Shown: piece after piece, positions 43,003 through 53,760 of the stretch
Numbering within the stretch: the stretch's first letter is position 1
Layout: each line of letters begins with the position of its first letter
The notes under the pieces: generated by a model
Seen by the model: the letters and a program-made list of their open reading frames with translations, nothing else
What the model was told of the DNA's origin: nothing
Databases searched by the model: none
Position numbers and translations under genes: made by a program
Origin: Tubulanus polymorphus
Lineage: Eukaryota > Nemertea > Palaeonemertea > Tubulaniformes > Tubulanidae
NCBI RefSeq assembly: GCF_964204645.1
Contig: NC_134032.1
Coordinates: 126,501 to 190,500, forward strand
Length of the DNA: 64,000 bases
Direction of reading: 5' to 3'

Positions 43003-44514
43003 CCTGTTCTAGGGGTAACCCGTAAGATCAGCTGGTATTCACACTGTTCTAGGGGTAACCCGTAAGATCAGCTGGTATTCACACTGTTCTAGGGGTAACC
43101 CGTAGGATCAGCTGGTATTCACACTGTTCTAGGGGTAACCCGTAAGATCAGCTGGTATTCACACTGTTCTAGGGGTAACCCGTAGGATCAGCTGGTATTC
43201 ACACTGTTCTAGGTGTAACCAGTAAGATCAGCTGGTATTCACTCCGTTCTAGGGGTAACCTGTAAGATCAGCTGGTATTCACACTGTTCTAGGGGTAACC
43301 CGTAGGATCAGCTGGTATTCACACTGTTCTAGGGGTAACCCGTAAGATCAGCTGGTATTCACACTGTTCTAGGGGTAACCCGTAAGATCAGCTGGTATTC
43401 ACACTGTTCTAGGGGTAACCCGTAAGATCAGCTGGTATTCACACTGTTCTAGGGGTAACCCGTAGGATCAGCTGGTATTCACACTGTTCTAGGGGTAACC
43501 AGTAAGATCAGCTGGTATTCACACTGTTCTAGGGGTAACCCGTAAGATCAGCTGGTATTCACACTGTTCTAGGGGTAACCAGTAAGATCAGCTGGTATTC
43601 ACTCCGTTCTAGGGGTAACCCGTAAGATCAGCTGGTATTCACTCCGTTCTAGGGGTAACCTGTAAGATCAGCTGGTATTTATACTGTTCTAGGGGTAACC
43701 AGTAAGATCAGCTGGTATTCACACTGTTCTAGGGGTAACCCGTAAGATCAGCTGGTATTCACACTGTTCTAGGGGTAACCCGTAAGATCAGCTGGTATTC
43801 ACACTGTTCTAGGGGTTACCCGTAAGATCAGCTGGTATTCACACTGTTCTAGGGGTAACCCGTTAGATCAGCTGGTATTCACACTGTTCTAGGGGTAACC
43901 CGTAAGATCAGCTGGTATTCACACTGTTCTAGGGGTAACCCGTAAGACCAGCTGGTATTCACTCCGTTCTAGGGGTAACCCGTAAGATCAGCTGGTATTC
44001 ACTCCGTTCTAGGGGTAACCTGTAAGATCAGCTGGTATTCACACTGTTATAGGGGTAACCAGTAAGATCAGCTGGTATTCACACTGTTCTAGGGGTAACC
44101 CGTAGGATCAGCTGGTATTCACACTGTTCTAGGTGTAACCAGTAAGATCAGCTGGTATTCACACTGTTCTAGGGGTAACCCGTAGGATCAGCTGGTATTC
44201 ACACTGTTCTAGGGGTAACCAGTAGGATCAGCTGGTATTCACACTGTTCTAGGGGTAACCAGTAAGATCAGCTGGTATTCACACTGTCCTAGGGGTAACC
44301 CGTAAGATCAGCTGGTATTCACACTGTTCTAGGGGTAACCCGTAAGATCAGCTGGTATTCACACTGTTCTAGGGGTAACCCGTAAGATCAGCTGGTATTC
44401 ACACTGTTCTAGGGGTAACCAGTAAGATCAGCTGGTATTCACACTGTTCTAGGGGTAACCAGTAAGATCAGCTGGTATTCACACTGTTCTAGGGGTAACC
44501 AGTAAGATCAGCTG
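43003..44514. repeat. 40 bp minisatellite, ~38 units, 1.5 kb
   Basis: The unit is ggggtaacccgtaagatcag + ctggtattcacactgttcta, exactly 40 bp, with a few recurrent variants (agtaagatc, cgtaggatc, actccgttc) whose order is repeated in blocks. Each unit contains one CAGCTG E-box. It truncates sharply at ...cagctg before unique DNA. Confidence 0.98.
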
Positions 44515-44646
44515 TCCAACGGCTAACACAGTTTTATAAGAGGAAGGTTGACAGTCAATTAGACCGACTTGAAACCATGGACAACTGGACCAGATGGTCC
44601 TATTTGACTCTGGAAAATTGACAGTTAGGCCATAATTACTCTTTAA

Positions 44647-44790
44647 GATTTCGACAAAGCATTTGATAAGGTACAACATCAGCCATTACTAAACAGGCTA
44701 TTAGGAAACAGTATCAACGATAGGTCGCTCAAATGGCTCAGCAGTTATCTCTGAACAGGGAAGTCGAATAAAAGTGGCTACAGTTTGAAT
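44647..44790 (+). pseudogene. Non-LTR reverse transcriptase fragment
   Basis: Translation gives DFDKAFDKVQHQPLLNRLLG then DRSLKWLSSYL and an in-frame stop. The F-x-KAFDxVxHxxLL and LxWLxxYL motifs are the RT palm signature of CR1/Jockey/RTE-type LINEs. Nothing of the rest of the element survives; the 40-bp minisatellite lies immediately upstream. Confidence 0.7.
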
Positions 44791-44989
44791 TTTCACGATG
44801 TCACTGTTAACGTTATACCTATAATTTTTAGGCAACAAACCCCCGAAAGTGGACGCCCTATACATAGGAACCCGAGACCCATTGAAATTCATAATCTAAG
44901 TTTAACTCTAAAAACTGCATTTATTAGTTATCGAGACCTTATTCCAAATGACTTCAACAGACAGTAAAATTATTATTAGTTTCCTGTTG

Positions 44990-45115
44990 TAAGGCCAAGA
45001 TAAAAAGAAGTACTTTGAGGGACTTTTTCGACCAAAAAGGGAAGGAATTTTTGACTGAAAAAGAAGTTCTTTCCTGTAAAATAAGGGTCCTTATAAGGAA
45101 GGACTTCCGTAATGA
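44990..45115. mobile_element. Dispersed repeat fragment (gaccaaaaagggaaggaatt)
   Basis: gataaaaagaagtacttt and accaaaaagggaaggaattttt match the inverse of 59215-59345 in a TRAM1 intron. Non-coding interspersed repeat. Confidence 0.6.
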
Positions 45116-45124
45116 TTTCAACCG

Positions 45125-45125
<1 letters not shown>

Positions 45126-45173
<48 letters not shown>
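45126..45173. repeat. (TA)n microsatellite
   Basis: About 24 TA dinucleotides. Confidence 0.97.
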
Positions 45174-45176
<3 letters not shown>

Positions 45177-45529
45177 CATGTATTTTGAGCTTCGCGAATC
45201 AGAAATCAAAGCAAATTGACGAGAAAATACCTCGTCGCACAAATTAGTAAAGATTTCCACAGTCGTTAGAAAAGTTCAATAAGCGACAAACAAAATCGAA
45301 ACTCGCACGAGCTCCGCGCGATCGCGCGTGCCAGCAACCAGTCTAATAACGACACGTAAAATATCAACGAACCCCGCGGGCAACGGCGGGGCTCACGTTT
45401 CAATATCGTTTAGAACGCGTGATGAAAGGCGGATATTTCGATAACAATTTGAGAATCGCTCATTTGCGAAATGACAATATTTCACTGCGTTAAGCTGGCT
45501 ATAGATATTACTGCATTTACACTGAATTA

Positions 45530-46951
45530 TATGAGACATTTTCGAAACTAAGAGAGTAGTGACGTTTAGACTCAATTCTATGAGACATTTTCGAAACTAA
45601 GAGAGTAGTGACATTTAGACTCGATTCTATGAGACATTTTCAAAACTAAGAGAGTAGTGACGTTTAGACTCAATTCTATGAGACATTTTCAGAAACTAAG
45701 AGAGTAGTGGCGTTTAGACTCAATTCTATGAGACATTTTCAAAACTAAGAGAGTAGTGACATTTAGACTCGATTCTATGAGACATTTTCAAAACTAAGAG
45801 AGTAGTGACGTTTAGACTCAATTCTATGAGACATTTTCGAAACTAAGAGAGTAGTGACATTTAGACTCAATTCTATGAGACATTTTCAAAACTAAGAGAG
45901 TAGTGACGTTTAGACTCGATTCTATGAGACATTTTCAAAACTAAGAGAGTAGTGACGTTTAGACTCAATTCTATGAGACATTTTCAAAACTAAGAGAGTA
46001 GTGACATTTAGACTCGATTCTATGAGACATTTTCAAAACTAAGAGAGTAGTGACGTTTAGACTCAATTCTATGAGACATTTTCAGAAACTAAGAGAGTAG
46101 TGACGTTTAGACTCGATTCTATGAGACATTTTCAAAACTAAGAGAGTAGTGACGTTTAGACTCAATTCTATGAGACATTTTCAGAAACTAAGAGAGTAGT
46201 GACATTTAGACTCGATTCTATGAGACATTTTCAAAAACTAAGAGAGTAGTGACGTTTAGACTCAATTCTATGAGACATTTTCAAAAACTAAGAGAGTAGT
46301 GACGTTTAGACTCAATTCTATGAGACATTTTCATTTTAGTTTTTGAAAATGTCTCATAGAATCGAGTCTAAACGTCACTAATCTCTTAGTTTTGAAAATG
46401 TCTCATAGAATTGAGTCTAAACGTCACTACCCTCTTAGTCTCTGAAAATGTCTCATAGAATTGAGTCTTAACGTCACTAATCTCTTAGTTTCGAAAATGT
46501 CTCATAGAATTGAGTCTAAATGTCACTAATCTCTTAGTTTCGAAAATGTCTCATAGAATTGAGTCTTAATGTCACTAATCTCTTAGTTTCGAAAATGTCT
46601 CATAGAATTGAGTCTAAACGTCACTACTCTCTTAGTTTTGAAAATGTCTCATAGAATCGAGTCTTAACGTCACTAATCTCTTAGTTTTGAAAATGTCTCA
46701 TAGAATCGAGTCTTAACGTCACTAATCTCTAAGTTTTGAAAATGTCTCATAGAATTGAGTCTAAACGCCACTACTCTCTTAGTTTTGAAAATGTCTCATA
46801 GAATCGAGTCTTAACGTCACTAATCTCTTAGTTTTGAAAATGTCTCATAGAATCGAGTCTTAACGTCACTAATCTCTAAGTTTTGAAAATGTATCATATA
46901 ATTGAGTCTAAACGTCACTACTCTCTTATTTTTTAAAATGTCTCATAGAAT
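45530..46951. repeat. 49 bp minisatellite in two inverted blocks (1.4 kb)
   Basis: From about 45530 to 46333, about 16 units read tctatgagacattttcgaaa + ctaagagagtagtgacgttt + agactcaat. From about 46340 to 46951, about 12 units are the reverse complement. The pivot is ttttcattttagtttttgaaaatg near 46330-46350. Units are 90-98% alike within and between blocks. Confidence 0.96.
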
Positions 46952-47368
46952 TAAACCTCTCTCATGTGTTGACTTCAAATTCAAAAAACGGATTAACCAA
47001 GTTTGAAAGTACAGTTTTTGCAGTTTGAAAAAGTTCCGGATAAAAGTTTTAATATGTATGAATTTATAGTAACATCAATTGGGTGTGAACGCTATCAGCT
47101 GTCGGTTCCAGCAGCGTCGATCGGGCCTCCAGGCACCTTTCATATGATGACGAAGTTTTAAAAGTTTTTTTTTAAATCGATTTTTAAAACAATTTCCAGC
47201 TATTAAAAAACCCAATAATCCAATGAAATTCGAAACTTAAAAATGAAAAAGAAAAAATATTCATACGACGCACCATGGACCTCTTACTATTACTCTTACT
47301 TATATACTTAACCAGACTTAAAGAGACAATTTATTGTAAGTTGAAATGATATATGATGATTTTAAAAT

Positions 47369-47548
47369 AGAGAGGGGAGAGAGAGGGGGAGAAATAGAGA
47401 GAGGGAGAGGGAGAGAGAGAGAGGGGGAGAGAGAGGGAGAGAGAGAGGGAGAGAGAGAGGGAGAGAGAGAGAGAGAGAGGGAGAGGGAGAGGGAGAGAGG
47501 GGGAGAGAGAGGGAGAGAGAGGGAGAGAGAGGGAGAGAGAGGGAGAGA

Positions 47549-47593
<45 letters not shown>

Positions 47594-47634
47594 GGGGAGA
47601 GAGGGGGAGAGAGGGGGAGAGAGGGGGAGAGAGG

Positions 47635-47669
<35 letters not shown>

Positions 47670-47690
47670 AGGAGAGGGAGAGAGATGAGA
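47369..47690. repeat. Polypurine (GA)n/(GGGAGA)n tract
   Basis: About 320 bp of G/A-only sequence. The 116- and 138-codon frames across it are repeat products. Confidence 0.96.
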
Positions 47691-48389
47691 GTTTAAACGC
47701 TGACGTGTACTAACACCGAAAATAACTGCTGACAAAACTTCAGTCACCAGCGCTCACTGGCGCTCGCTACAAGTCGATAGATAGTATTTATCAGATAGGT
47801 GATGAACGATAGCCCTGAGGCGCGACCATCACGCGACAATGACGCTCGCTCCTGCTCTTCCCATTTCGAAAAAATCGCTTTAATAAATACAACTGACGCC
47901 GGGTTACTTTTTTTCCGTTAACTACTAGTTATACGTAAAACAGGGTTACGATCCACGGACTTTTCCGGACTTACCAGTATTCTTTTTTCTACGGTCAAAG
48001 AAATAAGGCAATTTTTTTCAAGTAGGCTCGAGTTACGCATCGCGACGACTGACACGGAGAAAACTCAGGATATCAGCGAAATTGAGATCAACTCTGTGAA
48101 AGTTTAAGGAATTTGAATTTATTTCGCGCAAAGACCTGGAATTTGGATATATTATGTTGTTGACCGTCGGTACGTGATTTGACGAAAAAATGAACGAATC
48201 GTAACGTTCGCTATCGTTTAATCACATGGAAAAATTAGGACAAGGTATTTGACAATTATTAGCATCACCAGGGAAAAACCTCAGGGAATTCGGATTTATT
48301 GCTATTGACCACTTGTTCCTTTATCAGCAAGTGATAATCGATTTTCAATCGGACTTTTAGCCTGCGACATATCGGACATTTGGTGAATC

Positions 48390-48755
48390 ATGTCTCCTGA
48401 TAAATTCTTTTTAATTTCGATATTTATTATTTTATCATCTATTATCAATATTCTATTACATTATTTCATAAGTATCATTATTTCAATATATATTATCATT
48501 TTATCATCATTCATTATTTTTATATCTATTATCATTTTATGATCTAATATTATTTCATAACAATCATTATTTTATCTATTAAGATATTGTATTATCTAAT
48601 ATTATTTAATATTATTTCATAATAATCATCATTTTAATATCCATTATTATCTTTGTTTTATTATTATTTTCTTTATTGTTCGTTAAATATCGTTTTATCA
48701 TTAATCGTTTAATTTATTATTAATATCTTATTATTGATTTCACTATTTTTCTATA
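48390..48755. repeat. AT-rich low-complexity tract before the DUF3987-like gene
   Basis: Degenerate (attatt/atcattttatc)n sequence ending in a pyrimidine-rich acceptor-like ctatttttctatacag at about 48758. This looks like an intron 3' end rather than a promoter. Confidence 0.7.
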
Positions 48756-48781
48756 CAGCCTAACAGCAGCAGCAGAAAACA

Positions 48782-51103
48782 ATGTCTCAACGAGATGATA
48801 CATCATCGGCGGGAGGATTAACGATGCAGCAGCAGCAGCAGCACCAGCAGCAGCCGACCATCTGCCAAATAAACGACCGCCTGAAGCGGACTCAGATGAT
48901 CCGACCTCCGTGGCGCACGATGCTCCATGCCGAAACTCTACACTACGTTCAAACCCACGCGAACGCGATCGGCGTCGCCGAGGAGTACGTCTGCTTCCCG
49001 CTGCTGACGATCGTCGCCGGTCTCATCGGCGCCAAGGCGTCGCTCGAGGTTACCGATACGTGGCACGAACCGGCGGTGCTGTGGTGCGGTCTGCTCGCGC
49101 GACGCGGCGAACTCAAGTCGACCACGATACGATACTTCGCGCGATCGCTGCGCGCGTTCGAGGACGCACTCACGCGCGATGTATCGACGCCGCAGAGTTC
49201 GCAACACGTCCTACTCGACGAGGCTGAGTTTACGCCGCGCGATCTGGCGCGACGACTCGACGCCAACGGCAACTCGATGATCCTGTTGGCGGAGGACCTG
49301 ACGACGCTTTACGAAGACGCCGCGTCAAAAAGCGAACGACGCGCCGATGAACGTCAGCTCAACGCGGCGTACCGCGGCGCAGAAACACCCGCGTTGGGCG
49401 TCGTCGGTTTCGTGCATCCGAAACGCGCCGTCGAACTCGTCACCGGAGACGACCTCGACCCGGTCGCCGCGCGTCTGCTGCTCGTGCATCCGATCGAACG
49501 CGACTGCTTCATGGACGACGTCGCGCCGGCGCCGAAATACACGCCGCCGCTGCACCTCGTTTACAAGATCGTCGCCGACGCGCACAGGCGCCGTCTGCTG
49601 TTCCGTTTGAGCGCTGAGGCGCGCGACATCGCCTACGACTACCTCGACGAGTTAATCGCGTTGAAGAAAATGTCCGCCGGCGACGAGAACAAACGATACG
49701 TGCTCGCGAACGCGTGCGGTCAGTTTTGCCGCCTGGCGTTGGCCGTACACACGCTGAACGGCGCCGTCAAAGAGGCGCAATCGCGCCACGAAAACGCCGA
49801 GAACTTGGACGCCAGTTTGAGCGTCGTCGACAACCAGTGGCGCACCGGTATCGTCGGCGCCGACTCGGTTCGCCAGGCGCGCGATCTCATGAACTTTCTC
49901 ATCGAGCAGAAGTTCATATTGATGGGGTTCGAACCGGCGACGGCAGGCGCCGACGAACACCAGTTGAACGTAAACGAACACCGATTGAACGTCGACGAAC
50001 ACCACCCCGCGATGAACGTCAGTTTCGACATGAAAACCGGTCAGTGGTTGACGACCGCGGCCGGCGGCATCTTAATGCCGACAATGACTAAACCGATCGC
50101 GTACAATCAACAAGTGGCGCCACATATAGGCTACGCTGTTCATCCGCCGCCCGCTCATACGGCGTTCACGGCGACTAAAGCCGCGCTCGAAGCGCCGCTC
50201 AACGTTCAACGATCGCTCTTCAAAAACTACGCCGACAGTTTTCACATGTTGACGTATGCCGCAGCCCAGCAACAACAACAGAAAAAAGACCATCAACAAT
50301 TGGAACCGTTGAATTTGAACGTCAACTACGAACTGTTGAACGCGTCGCGCGAACGTACCCCACGGCAACGATCGCCGACGACGACCGACTCGCAGAGCTC
50401 GACGCATTCGCCGTTGACGACCGTATCCACGACGACGACCAAACACAACAATAGCCTGAAACCGGGTCGCGTCGTCGGGCGCGAGGAGAACGGCTGTTAC
50501 CAGTACGACTTCGGCAACCTGCTCCCGTACGGCGCCAAGAACATACGCAGCCTACTGACATCCGGGTACCTCGAGATCAGCGCGTCGCTAGTCGCCGGGC
50601 GCCACCTGATGCCGCCGACCCGAACCCCGGGCACGGAGAACCGCTATAAAACGGAGGCGGCCGTCGCGTATTTGCACAAAGTCGCGGAACTCGGTTTCGG
50701 TACGATACACCGTACAAATAAACGCAGTTATATATTCAAGAAACGGAATTACGAGGAATTGAGCGACGAATCACGTCGGATCCTTGCAGATATACAGGTG
50801 ACAGAGGCGGCGTATCGCAAGGTGAAACTATCGATCGTCGACGCAGACAAGAAGAACCCGCTCCTCGCTCAGATCGACCTCAGTAATAATAACACAAACA
50901 CGAGCAACGCTAACACCTCCGTACTGAATAGTTTAATCATGGCGAGTTCGACAGCGCCGATGACGGCGTTCGCGGTGGCGCCACCGCTCAGCGTTAACGG
51001 TTCAGCGACGAATAGCCCCGGATCGACGACTACCGCCGAGATTAAAGTAGAAAATACGACGGGTATCGCGGTGCCCCCTAGTCCAATGATAGTCGATCAT
51101 TAG
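48782..51103 (+). CDS. DUF3987-like putative P-loop protein, single exon
   Basis: A 773-codon uninterrupted frame, markedly GC-rich against AT-rich flanks. Residues about 45-375 resemble DUF3987 proteins of bacteria, phages and plasmids, which are often fused or linked to primase/helicase modules: PPWRTMLHAETLHYVQTHAN, then TWHEPAVLWCGLLARRGELK with GELKST in the place of a degenerate Walker A, then GNSMILLAEDLTTLYEDA as a Walker B-like strand and GVVGFVHPKRAVELV. After a Gln/Asn-rich linker a second conserved-looking block (GREENGCYQYDFGNLLPYGA ... IHRTNKRSYIFKKR, about 560-660) follows. The N terminus has a short polyQ (CAG). An acceptor-like site at about 48758 and a leader cctaacagcagcagcag imply a spliced 5' UTR. 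An AATAAAATAAA at 52444 could end the mRNA. The DUF3987 call is by pattern only; molecular function is unknown. Confidence 0.75.
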   Translation: MSQRDDTSSAGGLTMQQQQQHQQQPTICQINDRLKRTQMIRPPWRTMLHAETLHYVQTHANAIGVAEEYVCFPLLTIVAGLIGAKASLEVTDTWHEPAVLWCGLLARRGELKSTTIRYFARSLRAFEDALTRDVSTPQSSQHVLLDEAEFTPRDLARRLDANGNSMILLAEDLTTLYEDAASKSERRADERQLNAAYRGAETPALGVVGFVHPKRAVELVTGDDLDPVAARLLLVHPIERDCFMDDVAPAPKYTPPLHLVYKIVADAHRRRLLFRLSAEARDIAYDYLDELIALKKMSAGDENKRYVLANACGQFCRLALAVHTLNGAVKEAQSRHENAENLDASLSVVDNQWRTGIVGADSVRQARDLMNFLIEQKFILMGFEPATAGADEHQLNVNEHRLNVDEHHPAMNVSFDMKTGQWLTTAAGGILMPTMTKPIAYNQQVAPHIGYAVHPPPAHTAFTATKAALEAPLNVQRSLFKNYADSFHMLTYAAAQQQQQKKDHQQLEPLNLNVNYELLNASRERTPRQRSPTTTDSQSSTHSPLTTVSTTTTKHNNSLKPGRVVGREENGCYQYDFGNLLPYGAKNIRSLLTSGYLEISASLVAGRHLMPPTRTPGTENRYKTEAAVAYLHKVAELGFGTIHRTNKRSYIFKKRNYEELSDESRRILADIQVTEAAYRKVKLSIVDADKKNPLLAQIDLSNNNTNTSNANTSVLNSLIMASSTAPMTAFAVAPPLSVNGSATNSPGSTTTAEIKVENTTGIAVPPSPMIVDH

Positions 51104-52470
51104 TTTGACTGTGGATCCAGTTCCGTGGTTCCACATGGGAACTGGATAGCAGCGCGCTACAAGCAGCTGGCATTTGTGTAAAAATGTACAAAGAACAATC
51201 AAAAACTAAAAAGCCGATGATTAATCGTTGAATTTGTTAAATTTGGCTATTTTCAGTGATCACTTTGCGATCTATGCATCATTTTCAATTTAATTTCTCG
51301 TTAATAGTTTATATTCGCGCACTGTCGTTATGTTGTTGTTGGTTCCAGTGTCTTTTTATTCATATATATATATATACATAGTTTATTTTCAACGGGCTTC
51401 AAACAATGACATTAAACGCCTTTTGGTCACGCGACGATCGAATAACGAATTGTATTTTAGCGACAATTTTTTCTGTTGTATTTCTCAATAACGATTTTAG
51501 TAATCGTTAAAATTATTGTACGTGTTGTTTTTAAGAAGTTACGAATGTATCATACGTTTAACTATTATTTCATTATCATCATACGTCGATTCAGAGGGAA
51601 TCTACAATGTTTCCGTTTAACCCTTTCCGTGCGGTGTATCAATCCGTGTTGGAATTTGCTAGTACACTGCATCACGGTGTATTGGATGATATTAGTAATT
51701 AGTTCTTATTTCTAATAAGAGATGGCAGCACCTCAATCATTAGTAAGGTATCTTATGCAATACATTGCACTGCGGTGTAGACACACTTTAGCGCTATGTC
51801 TGTTTTTCAACACAATCCTTACCCTTTCAGTGATTCTACACCTTAATGCGGTGTATTGAAGATAGACTTTGCTAGTACACTGCATCGCGGTGTATTGATC
51901 TTATTACTAATATCATCAATACACTATGATCTAATTACATAAATATGTAATTAGTTTTTATCTCTAATGAGAGATGGCAGCACCTATCGAATAAAATGAA
52001 ACTTAGGTCGATACATCGCGCTGCGGTGAAAACACACGGTAAGCCCATTATACGCTATACAGGGTTTTCAAACATTTTGAAACTATCTCTAACACTTTCA
52101 GGTATTAATTATAATTAGTCGATGCTCACTGAAACGGTTTTAACTACTATAAATTGGCTATGCAATTTTCTAACCGGAATTTCATTTTTTTAAATCTATG
52201 CAGAATCAGAGTAGTTTTTGCTACAAACGTTAATTCAAAATCAATTGAATATAACGCGTATTTTGAATAACCACAAAATGCGAAGTGCCTTAAAGGGAAT
52301 CATATTGTATTACTGTAATAGTTCAAGAGTATTAGCACAGATGGCAGCACTGCCTATAGAGGCCTTCACTCGAATACATTCCGATTATGAAATGACTGTA
52401 AATATGTCGATGATTTTAGACTAATGTTTAGTATTATTTTGTAAATAAAATAAAAAACCATCATCCAAAA
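51104..52470 (+). other. Probable 3' UTR of the DUF3987-like gene
   Basis: From the stop to a strong polyadenylation-like AATAAAATAAA (52444-52454). It contains two MITE copies (51600-51790 and 51835-52035) and a short (TA)n at 51364. Confidence 0.4.
51600..52037. mobile_element. Two copies of the 'accgcggtgtagac' MITE family
   Basis: Both copies have gctagtacactgcatc(a/g)cggtgta at one side, agagatggcagcacct in the middle and gc(a/g)ctgcggtg with acacac at the other. Same family as 29270, 34335 and 58050. Confidence 0.75.
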
Positions 52471-52754
52471 TCACGTTTTTTTTTTTATTTATGGACTTTT
52501 AGGATTCGGATCCTGGATCCAAGTAAGCCGAGGTTTCAGTCATCTAAAATCCCACAAGATGGCGTGCGTATCAGGATAACCCGACCAAAATCGAGATAAT
52601 TTTCGATGAACTTATGTCAAGATCTTTAGCCTCGAAAAATCAGACGGTTCATGGACGGAGCGGAAGAAGTACCAAAATGGCTGCTTTTTGAATCGCAGGA
52701 GGGCCGTCCTCGCTTGCCAGGGTTTGATTGCCTCCAACCGCAGGCTAACACCAA

Positions 52755-53190
52755 CGGTCATCCTTATTACCGAGATGACGTATTTTACCGAGATCAACCG
52801 AGATAAAATGAAATATAACATATTTATTTATTCCTTATCGATTTTAACAATTGATATCATATCATATCAGTAATAAATGCCTGCTGGAGTCATATTTTAC
52901 ATATTTTGTCGGATATTTTTGTAGAAAAATAACTTAACTTTACCGAGATGAGATCGTCGATCAATCAAATTCAATGAAATTTTATTGCTAACCGAGCTTA
53001 CGTATTTGAAGTCAAAATTTTTCTAAATAAAAAAAATATGTAAAATGTGACTCTAGAAGGTATTTATTACTGATATAACATGATTTCAAGTGTTAAAATC
53101 GATAAGGAATAAATAAATATGATATATTTCATTTCATCTCGGTTCGTCTCGGTAAAATACGTCATCTCGGTAATAAGGATGACCCGACAC
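52755..53190. mobile_element. Foldback element with ~140 bp inverted arms
   Basis: gtcatccttattaccgagat ... ttattccttatcgattttaaca (52755-52850) is repeated inverted at about 53095-53188. Outer-to-inner pairing continues through tcagtaataaatgcct / ggtatttattactga. Open frames in both arms give the same peptide in opposite orientation, which is artefactual. Confidence 0.88.
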
Positions 53191-53212
53191 CAACACAAAC
53201 CCTTCACTAAAC

Positions 53213-53393
53213 TTATTACACTTCCCAGGATTTCTAAGGCGGACAGGATGCCACTGAACGGCCACCAGTCTGTATATCTAACCAATCAGAAACAGATCGA
53301 ATCTGCAGCTGAAAAACAACGCGTCTGATTGGCTAGATGTATAAACTGGTGGATAAGCGGCAACATTTCCGCCTTAGAAATTGTGGGTGGTTT
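53213..53393. mobile_element. Palindromic element (atttctaaggcgga)
   Basis: atttctaaggcgga at 53229 and tccgccttagaaat at 53367 are inverted. Inside, ccaatcag and ctgattgg also pair (53281-53334), as do accagt and actggt. MITE-like, about 180 bp. Confidence 0.7.
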
Positions 53394-53589
53394 AATAGAC
53401 CGGTGAAGGGCGACGATGCCTGGGTTTGCGGCAACAAAACCCGCATAGCGAGGAGGCAGGGATAGGATTGGAAGGGTCAACGGGTAAGTGTGGTAGGATC
53501 TCATCCGGATAACTAGACTTCTCTGCAGTAGAGTCGGTGCCGTCTTGTGGCGCCATCTGCAGCCACCTTGTCGCACCATCCGTTTCAGT

Positions 53590-53760
53590 GAAGACTTTTT
53601 GGATATCCTTCAATACAGTTTCAAATGGATTAAAAAATGATGATTTAGGTCGATTGTCTCTACTTTCTGGTCCTAATAAGCCTTTTATCAGATATGTACC
53701 ACCAAAACTGACTGAGCTAGGCCACCAGGAATGCTCTCAAGTCAGGTTGAAATAGACATT
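53590..53760. mobile_element. Copy of the 27192 MITE family
   Basis: tttctggtcctaataagcct then tttatcagatatgtaccacc and ctgactgagctaggccacc match 27480-27760 in a ZMYND8 intron. Confidence 0.7.

Noticed and set aside
43003-44514. CRISPR array
   Set aside because: Regular 40-bp repeats but no unique spacers; this is a minisatellite in an animal genome.
47331-47747. 116- and 138-codon frames, both strands
   Set aside because: Translations of a (GA)n tract; no start context or homology.
48910-50561. Overlapping Arg-rich frames on both strands inside the DUF3987-like gene
   Set aside because: GC-rich shadow frames; only the 773-codon frame shows family-like blocks.
52612-53285. Two frames giving the same ITEMTYFTE peptide
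   Set aside because: They come from the two arms of a foldback element, in opposite orientation.
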